From positions 1-13,681 of the forward strand of contig RGYL01000012.1 of NCBI GenBank assembly GCA_010032085.1: a stretch of 13,681 nucleotides of DNA, given 5' to 3'. Source of the stretch: Actinomycetota bacterium. GTDB lineage: Bacteria; Actinomycetota; Actinomycetes; Nanopelagicales; Nanopelagicaceae. Shown here one piece after another: positions 1 to 6,177 of this stretch. The position numbers were made by a program, and so were the translations under genes. Positions within the stretch are counted from its first letter, which is position 1; every line of letters starts with the position of its first letter. Below the pieces are notes generated by a model that was given only the letters and a program-made list of their open reading frames with translations, did not search any database and was not told the DNA's origin.

Positions 1-417
1 GCAGCAGAAGGAGTTACTACAGCAGTCTTGGCATCTGGGATAAGCGTTCGCTATCCAGCTGGAAATGAACGATTATTCGAGGAAATCCTGGAGAGTGGAT
101 CCCTCGTTTCTGAGGTGATGCCTAATGAGCGGGCTCGACCCGAACGATTCTTAACGCGCAATCGCCTTATCGCTGCGCTCTCTAAGGCCACCATAATCGT
201 TGAGGCAGCGTTTAGAAGTGGTTCACTTAGAACTGCACATGATGCTGCCGAGCTAATGCGCTTAGTGCTCGCAGTCCCAGGACCAATCAATTCCCCATCG
301 AGTGATGGATGTCATCGTTTGATTGGTACTCGTCGGGCTGAGATAGTCACATCAGTTTCTGATGCGATGGAACTTATAAATTCAACTACATGTACCCTTT
401 GCGGTGATGCCGCATAA
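1..417 (+). CDS. dprA: DNA-processing protein DprA, 3' part only
   Basis: This is the C-terminal part of DprA/Smf, the loader that brings RecA onto incoming single-stranded DNA during natural transformation. The frame is open to the left window edge, so the start and N-terminal half lie outside. Visible family blocks are the LASGI..YP stretch followed by a helix with LFEEI, the SE..P segment, an RFLTRNRLIAALS block, the VVEA-like segment IIVEAAFRSGSL, and the AVPGP turn followed by GCHRLI. These belong to the Rossmann-like DprA fold. The protein ends about 30 residues after that fold, so the C-terminal winged helix seen in some DprA proteins appears to be missing. It overlaps era by 11-14 nt in another frame. 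Identification is secure for the fold. Whether the cell is competent cannot be judged from this. Confidence 0.9.
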   Translation, partial: AAEGVTTAVLASGISVRYPAGNERLFEEILESGSLVSEVMPNERARPERFLTRNRLIAALSKATIIVEAAFRSGSLRTAHDAAELMRLVLAVPGPINSPSSDGCHRLIGTRRAEIVTSVSDAMELINSTTCTLCGDAA

Positions 418-1318
418 GTCAGCCTTTATCTCGATAGTAGGTCGCCCAAATACCGGCAAATCAACTTTAATTAACACGCTAGTTGGCGAAAAGATTGCGA
501 TCACATCTCATCATCCCAACACCACACGAGGTGCAATTCGAGGAATAGTCTCAACCGACGATGCTCAACTAGTGATTGTGGATACCCCGGGTTTACATAA
601 ACCTAAGACTTCTTTAGGTGATGCGCTAAATCAGGTAGTGCGTGAGAACTTAGAAGATATTGATATCGCAATCCAATGCATCCCTGCGATTGAAGAGATT
701 GGCGAAGGAGATCTTTATATTGCCCGCCAACTTTCTAGCAATAAGGTGGGCAAGAAAATATGTGCCATCACCATGATTGATATGGCCGATAAGGGTGCGC
801 TACCGAAACAGCTAATGAGCGCTGCAGAACTAGCTAAACGTGCCGGGTTTGAGTGGGATGAGATCGTTCCACTTTCCGCATTTACAGATACCCAAATCCA
901 ATTACTTTTAGATTTGTTAATAAAGCATGCGCCTGAAGGGCCCGCGTTTTACCCAATTGATATGCGCTCTGATCAAGAAATCGAAAAAGTCTTAGCGGAG
1001 TTCATCAGAGAATCAGTAATTGAGGGGCTCTTTGAGGAGGTGCCTCACTCAATTGCGGTGCTAATTGATGATTTCAAGGCTCGTGAGGGCAAAGAGTTAT
1101 TTGATGTGCACGCCTCCATAATCGTGGAGCGCGAGAGTCAAAAGGCGATAATCATTGGTGCAAAAGGAGCGAATCTAAAGGATGTGGGAACGCGCGCGAG
1201 AAAAGAGATTGAGAAGAAATTAGGAAAGAAAGTTTTTCTATCCTTACACGTAAAGGTTATGCCAAATTGGCAGCGTGATCCCAAGGCGCTATCAAAGTTA
1301 GGTTTATTGGGTAATTAG
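407..1318 (+). CDS. era: GTPase Era, 30S ribosomal subunit assembly factor
   Basis: Era is a GTPase that binds the 3' end of 16S rRNA and helps mature the small ribosomal subunit. The 303-residue length is normal for the family. The GTPase domain shows G1 GRPNTGKST (about residues 12-20), a G2 region with PNTTR, G3 DTPG (59-62) and G5 LSA. The C-terminal KH RNA-binding domain carries GAKG in its GxxG loop and ends in the usual KVMPNWQRD region. The G4 motif reads T-M-I-D (about 122-125). Actinobacterial Era often has T for N, but M for the lysine is odd. The start is GTG 404 or ATG 407, which are adjacent and in frame; I prefer the ATG. There is no clear Shine-Dalgarno, and a TACCCT hexamer at 393-398 inside dprA could allow separate transcription. 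The stop overlaps the convergent transporter gene by 4 nt. Confidence 0.95.
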   Translation: MPHKSAFISIVGRPNTGKSTLINTLVGEKIAITSHHPNTTRGAIRGIVSTDDAQLVIVDTPGLHKPKTSLGDALNQVVRENLEDIDIAIQCIPAIEEIGEGDLYIARQLSSNKVGKKICAITMIDMADKGALPKQLMSAAELAKRAGFEWDEIVPLSAFTDTQIQLLLDLLIKHAPEGPAFYPIDMRSDQEIEKVLAEFIRESVIEGLFEEVPHSIAVLIDDFKAREGKELFDVHASIIVERESQKAIIIGAKGANLKDVGTRARKEIEKKLGKKVFLSLHVKVMPNWQRDPKALSKLGLLGN

Positions 1319-2193
1319 ACCGGAATTGGTTGGGACGTTGGTTTTCTACTTGCGAGGTAAGAGCCAGCAAGAACTAATGGCAAACCAATTGCCAGAGCGA
1401 GGGTAATTTCCTCACGTAGAATCAAAATTCCGAGTAGGACAGCGACCGCAGTATTGGGATAGACAACAAGTGAGGCGCGCGCTGGGCCAATCTCAGCCAG
1501 CACCAAGAAGAAGACCCAGAATGCCAATCCACTACAGACAACTCCAAGTCCAAGAGTTGAGAGAATTACCTCAGTTGAGGGCATCTCACTTGGCCAACTT
1601 TGAAGCGCAAACGGCGCAAAGATAACCGATGAGATTGTCATCGCAATTCCATTTATAGCAAGTCCAGAAGTCCCCGGTGCTTTTCGAGTGATCATATTTA
1701 CCGCCCACGCATATGACGCGGCCGCCACTAAAACTTGGGCGAGCGCAAGAAAATTCGTAAAGTCAGAGACGCTTTCAATTCCGACAATCAGCGAAATGCC
1801 AAGCAAGCCAATTGCTATTCCAAAAATTCTAGTGCGGTGCGCGGCCGTTGAATCTCCAGAGTGATGAGCAAACAGAGTTGCCCAAATTGGAACAGTTGCC
1901 ACGAGCAGTGCTACAACTCCAGATGAAAGAGAAATTTGAGAGTTCGTAATTAGCGTCCAAGGAATCACCATCTCGAGTACTGCGTAAAGAGCGATATAGC
2001 GCCAATATTTGAAAGCGCCCCTTAACGTTCCCTCACGTAGCGCCAGCGGAATCAATAAACACGCCCCAATGACTAGACGCGAAAAGACAATCATGGGAAC
2101 GGATAACTCTTCGACCGCGACCTTCATAAAGAGATACGGAACTCCCCATAGGAGTCCCACAAGAGAAAAGAGGAACCAACCGCGACGCGACAT
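1315..2193 (-). CDS. EamA/DMT-family transporter
   Basis: This is a 292-residue inner-membrane protein of the drug/metabolite transporter superfamily. Such proteins usually have ten transmembrane helices made from two repeated EamA domains. Hydrophobic segments recur across the whole length, from FSLVGLLWGVPYLF near the N-terminus to LVLAGSYLA near the end. The second half has the typical end of an EamA repeat, with a Pro and LREE between helices. The substrate cannot be read from sequence; relatives export amino acids, nucleosides or other small metabolites. The ATG shares one base with the glgA stop (TAATG), and a GGAG Shine-Dalgarno sits 9 nt upstream inside glgA, so the gene is probably translated in coupling with glgA. 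Its stop overlaps that of era by 4 nt. No functional link to glycogen metabolism is evident. Confidence 0.9.
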   Translation of the reverse strand: MSRRGWFLFSLVGLLWGVPYLFMKVAVEELSVPMIVFSRLVIGACLLIPLALREGTLRGAFKYWRYIALYAVLEMVIPWTLITNSQISLSSGVVALLVATVPIWATLFAHHSGDSTAAHRTRIFGIAIGLLGISLIVGIESVSDFTNFLALAQVLVAAASYAWAVNMITRKAPGTSGLAINGIAMTISSVIFAPFALQSWPSEMPSTEVILSTLGLGVVCSGLAFWVFFLVLAEIGPARASLVVYPNTAVAVLLGILILREEITLALAIGLPLVLAGSYLASRKPTSQPIPV

Positions 2194-3359
2194 TAAATAA
2201 GACTCCGATATAGATCAATAGTTGTGCGTGCAACTTTATCCCAACCAAATTCAGCAACAACACGATTACGCCCGGCAGCGCCCAATTTTTGGGCGAGAGA
2301 TTCATCACTTAGAACTTTATTTAGCGCACCTGCAAATTCCGCTTCAAATTGCGAACTATCTTGACTTAGCTTTACTAAGTAACCCGTTTCTCCATCTGAT
2401 ACTACTTCTGGAATGCCACCCACAGATGACGCAACTACTGCAGTCTCACATGCCATAGCCTCGAGATTGACTATTCCAAGTGGTTCATAGATTGAAGGAC
2501 AGGCAAATACTTGTGCTGCGCTTAAGAGCGCCACTAATTCATCGTGCGGCAACATCTCTTTAATCCAATGAACATTTGAGCGACTCTTCTGCAACTCGGA
2601 GATGAGTTGCTCTACCTCCGCACCGATTACTGGCTCATCCGCGCTACCCGCAGCGATCACTATGGCGAATCTTGGATCCACTAACTTCCAAGCCCGAAGT
2701 AAATGTGCCAATCCTTTCTGTCGAGTAATTCGCCCAACGAAGATTGCGAACGGTCCACTAACCCCATACTTCTTGAGCACCTTTTCATTATTAGTAGGTT
2801 TGAATTTTTCGGTATCAATTCCATTTCGAATTGTAATTATCTTGCTTGGGTCAACTTTGGGATAAGCATTGATTATGTCGGCTCTCATTCCATCACTTAC
2901 AGAAATAATGGCCGAGGCGCTCTCGTATGCGGTCTTCTCGACCCACGATGAAATCACATAGCCGCCACCGAGTTGTTCGGCCTTCCACGGTCTAAGTGGC
3001 TCCAATGAGTGCGCCGTTACTACATGAGGAATTGAATAAATCTTGCTTGCTAAGTACCCGGCGAAATTTGCATACCAAGTATGAGAATGAACTAATGAAA
3101 CTTCCTTCAAATTCATCGCCATATCGCTATCAATCAATAGCGTTTGCAGGGCTGGATTTATTTTTGTGAGTGGTTCGTTTAGTTCATAGGCAGATGCGTC
3201 TGGTCGCGGGGCACCAAAACAGCTAACTTGGCACCTAACGATTCCAGTTGCGTTAAGGGCTGTAACCAAATTTGATACATGAACTCCGGCTCCGCCGTAT
3301 ATTGCCGGCGGCCACTCCTTGGTGAGGACTGCGACTGATAAGTCCTTCCCGCTACTCAT
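2193..3359 (-). CDS. glgA: Glycogen synthase-type GT4 glycosyltransferase (GlgA/GlgM)
   Basis: This enzyme transfers glucose from ADP-glucose in alpha-glucan synthesis. It is a GT-B, GT4-family glycosyltransferase of about 388 residues. The N-terminal domain has KEWPP and YGGAGVH (residues 21-27), and a VHSHTWY acceptor-side segment follows. The C-terminal nucleotide-sugar domain has VGRITRQKG and the E-x7-E motif in YEPLGIVNLEAMAC. The actinobacterial GT4 homologues of this length next to glgC have been reassigned in mycobacteria as GlgM, which makes maltose-1-phosphate from ADP-glucose and glucose-1-phosphate, so the true product may be that rather than glycogen itself. I chose ATG 3359 over an in-frame ATG at 3383. 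The family's N-terminus starts close to the VAVLTKEWPP strand, and a TACTCT -10-like box ends 6 nt before 3359. The downstream transporter overlaps by one base. Confidence 0.92.
   Translation of the reverse strand: MSSGKDLSVAVLTKEWPPAIYGGAGVHVSNLVTALNATGIVRCQVSCFGAPRPDASAYELNEPLTKINPALQTLLIDSDMAMNLKEVSLVHSHTWYANFAGYLASKIYSIPHVVTAHSLEPLRPWKAEQLGGGYVISSWVEKTAYESASAIISVSDGMRADIINAYPKVDPSKIITIRNGIDTEKFKPTNNEKVLKKYGVSGPFAIFVGRITRQKGLAHLLRAWKLVDPRFAIVIAAGSADEPVIGAEVEQLISELQKSRSNVHWIKEMLPHDELVALLSAAQVFACPSIYEPLGIVNLEAMACETAVVASSVGGIPEVVSDGETGYLVKLSQDSSQFEAEFAGALNKVLSDESLAQKLGAAGRNRVVAEFGWDKVARTTIDLYRSLI
2203..2206 (-). promoter_or_regulatory. Shine-Dalgarno for the EamA gene inside the glgA 3' end
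   Basis: GGAG on the minus strand lies 9 nt before the ATG of the downstream transporter gene, within the last codons of glgA. It supports initiation at 2193 next to the overlapping TAATG stop/start and suggests coupled translation from the glgA message. Most other starts in the window lack such a site. Confidence 0.6.
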
Positions 3360-3365
3360 GAAGCA

Positions 3366-3371
3366 AGAGTA
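3366..3371 (-). promoter_or_regulatory. Putative leaderless promoter -10 box of glgA (TACTCT)
   Basis: On the minus strand TACTCT, inside GATACTCT, ends exactly 6 nt before ATG 3359. A TAnnnT hexamer about 6-7 nt before a start codon is the known arrangement for leaderless actinobacterial transcripts. It overlaps the opposing glgC box. There is no Shine-Dalgarno. The assignment rests on pattern and spacing only. Confidence 0.5.
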
Positions 3372-3375
3372 TCGT
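3370..3375 (+). promoter_or_regulatory. Putative leaderless promoter -10 box of glgC (TATCGT)
   Basis: TATCGT ends 6 nt before ATG 3382, which fits transcription starting at the A of the start codon. Two of its bases (3370-3371, TA) are shared with the minus-strand glgA box, so both genes would be driven from one 22-bp gap. Confidence 0.5.
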
Positions 3376-3381
3376 TCGCTC

Positions 3382-4605
3382 ATGGCGCGCTTAGATCTCC
3401 CACTAGGAATAGTGCTAGCAGGTGGCGAAGGAAAACGATTGATGCCACTTACCGCAGATCGCGCAAAACCCGCAGTCCCATTTGGCGGCTCTTATCGGCT
3501 AGTGGATTTCGTACTCTCAAATCTTGTCAACGCAGGATTCTTGCGTATCGCTGTTCTTACTCAATATAAGTCACACTCACTCGATCGGCACATCACGACA
3601 ACCTGGCGGATGTCTACCCTTCTCGGCAATTACATTACGCCAGTTCCGGCGCAACAACGTCTTGGACCGCGTTGGTATACCGGAAGCGCCGATGCTATCT
3701 TGCAGAACTTCAATTTAATTCATGACGAGAATCCCAAACATGTGATTGTTTTCGGCGCGGATCACGTTTATCGCATGAATCCTGATCAGATGTATCAGCA
3801 ACATCTCCAAACTGGCGCAGGAGTGACGGTTGCCGCGATTCGCGTTAAACGAAGCGAGGCTTCTAATTTTGGAGTTATCGAACTTGCCGAAGATGGCTTG
3901 ACCATAAAGGCTTTTCACGAGAAGCCCAAAGATCCACCAGCAATGCCCGGCCATCCCGAACTAGCTCTCGTCTCTATGGGTAATTACATATTCCGCCGCG
4001 ATGCGATGGAAGAGGCGCTGATACTTGACTCAGAAGATGTGGATAGTCGCCATGATTTAGGCGGAAACATAATCCCAAATATGACTAAAGCTGGATTGGC
4101 AAAGGCTTATGACTTCGCAAATAACGTAGTTCCGGGAGAGACGGAACGAGATAAAGGTTATTGGCGCGATGTAGGAACTATTGATTCATATTTTGAAGCG
4201 CATATGGATCTTGTATCAGTCCATCCAATTTTCAATCTTTACAATCGTAATTGGCCAATTCTCACCAATCCACCATCTTTGCCACCCGCGAAATTCTCTG
4301 AGCGCGGTATCGCCTTTGATTCTGTAGTTGGAGCTGGATCAATTATTGCTGGCGGAGAGATGCACAGAACTGTGGCTTCATATGATGTCCTTGTAGGTCG
4401 TGATGCCAAAGTCGAAGGTTCTGTTTTGATGCCGCAGGTTCGAATTGGCGATGGGGCTCATGTGAAGAATGCAATCCTTGATAAGAGTGTGATTGTGGAG
4501 CCAGGCGCACAAATTGGAATCAACTTGGAAAGGGATAGAGAGCGCTTTACCGTATCTGAAGGTGGAGTTGTAGTGGTCGGTAAAGGAGTTACTGTCACTC
4601 GTTAA
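3382..4605 (+). CDS. glgC: Glucose-1-phosphate adenylyltransferase (ADP-glucose pyrophosphorylase)
   Basis: GlgC makes ADP-glucose and pyrophosphate from glucose-1-phosphate and ATP, the committed step of glycogen synthesis and usually allosterically controlled. The 407-residue protein has the nucleotidyltransferase signature GIVLAGGEGKRL at its N-terminus, then ADRAKPAVPFGG, the TQYKSHSLDRHI block, GSADAI, FGADHVYRM, FHEKP and YWRDVGTI. A C-terminal left-handed beta-helix region with hexapeptide-like repeats follows (VVGAGSIIAGG through KNAILDKSVI). The frame stays open upstream to a TTG at 3319, but ATG 3382 (MARLDLPLG) gives the family's usual N-terminus and has a well-placed -10 box. Divergent pairing with glgA matches the mycobacterial arrangement and supplies the substrate for that enzyme. 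The gene ends in a TTAA shared with the convergent photolyase stop. Confidence 0.96.
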   Translation: MARLDLPLGIVLAGGEGKRLMPLTADRAKPAVPFGGSYRLVDFVLSNLVNAGFLRIAVLTQYKSHSLDRHITTTWRMSTLLGNYITPVPAQQRLGPRWYTGSADAILQNFNLIHDENPKHVIVFGADHVYRMNPDQMYQQHLQTGAGVTVAAIRVKRSEASNFGVIELAEDGLTIKAFHEKPKDPPAMPGHPELALVSMGNYIFRRDAMEEALILDSEDVDSRHDLGGNIIPNMTKAGLAKAYDFANNVVPGETERDKGYWRDVGTIDSYFEAHMDLVSVHPIFNLYNRNWPILTNPPSLPPAKFSERGIAFDSVVGAGSIIAGGEMHRTVASYDVLVGRDAKVEGSVLMPQVRIGDGAHVKNAILDKSVIVEPGAQIGINLERDRERFTVSEGGVVVVGKGVTVTR

Positions 4606-6092
4606 ATTTCGCCGCGCTCCAAAGCTTGGATAACGAAATCGCCCCGCTTTACCGTTGCCTCAAGATCACTTAACTTCTTCATCCCATTTAACTGCTGAAA
4701 CATCCGATGATTCTTCTTAAAGCGCTCGCCATTTCGGGCGAGGTAATGCCAATACAGCGTAGTAAAAGGGCAGGAGTCATTTTCAGTTCTCGTCTTGGGG
4801 TTATATGAACAATCGCCACAGTAGTTGGACATACGTGAGATATATGAACCTCCAGCAATGTAAGGTTTTGTGGACATCCTTCCGCCATCGGCATGCATGC
4901 TCATTCCAATCACATTTGGGACCATCACCCAGTCTGTGGCATCTATAAATACTTCACGCATCCAAGATAAGAAGCGGGCCGGATTAACATCTGCGAGGGC
5001 GGCGAGATTACTCAAGATCATCAATCGGGGGATGTGATGAACCCAAGCTCGCTGCTCAATTTGCGCAACAGTCTCTGATACGCAACGCATCTTGGTGCTT
5101 TTCGAATCGGTGAAGAGTGGAAGTAATTCTCGTTTAGAGTCTAAAGTATTGGAATCGCGATATTCGCTACCGAAGAACCAGTAAATCCCATTTATATACT
5201 CACGCCAACCGATTATTTGACGGATGAACCCCTCGCAAGATGAAATTGGAATTCCACCTTTGCGATATCGCTTCATTGCCTCGGAAACGACCTCATCCGC
5301 GGTTATCAATCCGACATTTAAGTAAGTGCTTAAAAGTGAGTGGTGCACCGCCCAAGATTCCGTGGTCATTGCATCCTCAAGTGGTCCAAAGTCTTTAAAT
5401 GAGTGAGATAGAAAGTTATCTAATTGTCGGAGCGCAGCCGCCCTTGTAGTTCCCCAAGTCGTATCTACGAGCTCGCCGGTTAGCTTTAGTGCACTCAACT
5501 CAGCAATTACCGCGTTATCAATCTCATCTCGCTCATGATGCGGATACTTTGGCCACTTGTAACCGAGTTTTGGTGGTGGCAGACGATTCTCTTCATCAAA
5601 ATTCCATGCTCCACCTTCTGGTTCATCTCCAGCCATCAAGATATTGAGGCGCTTGCGTTGCCAACGATAAAAATTCTCAAGTTTTAGAGATTTCTGCGAT
5701 TGCGCCCAATTAATGAAGTCGCTTCTTGAGGTAAGGAAGAAATCATTCTCGACAAACTTAACTCCGATTTTGTGCAACGAGTCTCTTAAGCGGTATGAAG
5801 AAGGTTCGGCGGCTATTACTTCCGTAAATTCACCAGACATCTGCTTAATCCCAGCTGCGGTATTTTTTGATTTCAAATAGTGGACGGTAAAACCCTCTTT
5901 ACGGAGAACTTCGGCAAAGTGGCGTGCAGCTGAAATCAAGAAAAATAGTCGTTGTTTATGCCAACGCGCACCATTTAGCATCGCTTGGCTTTCAACAAAG
6001 AGAACTTCATGAATTTTCGGGTTGGCCAATTTGAGCGCGCCTTTATGGCGATTGAGATTGTCATGAGCGAGATAAATAAGGGACTTAGCCAT
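4602..6092 (-). CDS. Iron-sulfur bacterial (6-4) photolyase / cryptochrome (FeS-BCP, PhrB-like)
   Basis: A 496-residue flavoprotein of the FeS-BCP/CryPro group, whose characterised member Agrobacterium PhrB repairs UV (6-4) photoproducts in light using FAD, a lumazine antenna and a 4Fe-4S cluster. The N-terminal Rossmann-type antenna domain starts with SLIYLAHDNL, and the C-terminal FAD domain includes CEGFIRQIIGWREYI, HHIPRLMILSN and DWVMVPNVIGM. Cysteines 337, 425, 428 and 441 are spaced 88, 3 and 13 residues apart, which from memory is exactly the spacing of the PhrB cluster ligands. A His-His pair at 352-353 sits where the PhrB active-site pair lies. I use ATG 6092 rather than the adjacent GTG 6095, because TACTCT then ends 7 nt upstream. 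Repair versus signalling activity cannot be separated here. Its 3' end overlaps glgC by 4 nt. Confidence 0.92.
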   Translation of the reverse strand: MAKSLIYLAHDNLNRHKGALKLANPKIHEVLFVESQAMLNGARWHKQRLFFLISAARHFAEVLRKEGFTVHYLKSKNTAAGIKQMSGEFTEVIAAEPSSYRLRDSLHKIGVKFVENDFFLTSRSDFINWAQSQKSLKLENFYRWQRKRLNILMAGDEPEGGAWNFDEENRLPPPKLGYKWPKYPHHERDEIDNAVIAELSALKLTGELVDTTWGTTRAAALRQLDNFLSHSFKDFGPLEDAMTTESWAVHHSLLSTYLNVGLITADEVVSEAMKRYRKGGIPISSCEGFIRQIIGWREYINGIYWFFGSEYRDSNTLDSKRELLPLFTDSKSTKMRCVSETVAQIEQRAWVHHIPRLMILSNLAALADVNPARFLSWMREVFIDATDWVMVPNVIGMSMHADGGRMSTKPYIAGGSYISRMSNYCGDCSYNPKTRTENDSCPFTTLYWHYLARNGERFKKNHRMFQQLNGMKKLSDLEATVKRGDFVIQALERGEI

Positions 6093-6099
6093 CACTAAA

Positions 6100-6105
6100 A
6101 GAGTA
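6100..6105 (-). promoter_or_regulatory. Putative leaderless promoter -10 box of the photolyase gene (TACTCT)
   Basis: TACTCT on the minus strand ends 7 nt before ATG 6092. It lies in the same octamer GATACTCT that precedes glgA. The position argues for the ATG over the GTG three bases earlier. No Shine-Dalgarno is visible between box and start. Confidence 0.5.
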
Positions 6106-6117
6106 TCGGGGTAGGGG

Positions 6118-6123
6118 TAGAAT
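6118..6123 (+). promoter_or_regulatory. Putative pfkA promoter -10 box (TAGAAT)
   Basis: TAGAAT is the best -10-like hexamer in the 85-bp gap between the photolyase and pfkA starts. Transcription from it would begin near 6130 and give a leader of about 48 nt, unlike the leaderless geometry of neighbouring genes. No matching -35 box is obvious. Confidence 0.4.
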
Positions 6124-6127
6124 TTCG

Positions 6128-6148
6128 CTCTGGATCAGAGTTGATCAA
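6128..6148 (+). promoter_or_regulatory. Paired short palindromes in the pfkA leader
   Basis: CTCTG-gat-CAGAG (6128-6140) is an inverted repeat with 5-bp arms and a 3-nt loop. The perfect palindrome TTGATCAA (6141-6148) follows directly. They lie just downstream of the TAGAAT box, where an operator or leader hairpin could act on pfkA. Short palindromes also occur by chance, so this is tentative. Confidence 0.3.
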
Positions 6149-6177
6149 TCCTTTTAGCAATCGAAAGAAGTAAAGGT

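Noticed and set aside
3319..3381. Longer glgC reading frame starting at TTG 3319
   Set aside because: The extra residues have no family counterpart and lie over the glgA start region. ATG 3382 matches the usual GlgC N-terminus.
3360..3383. Longer glgA start at ATG 3383
   Set aside because: The added residues precede the normal GT4 N-terminus and no TAnnnT box or Shine-Dalgarno sits at the right distance, whereas 3359 has one.
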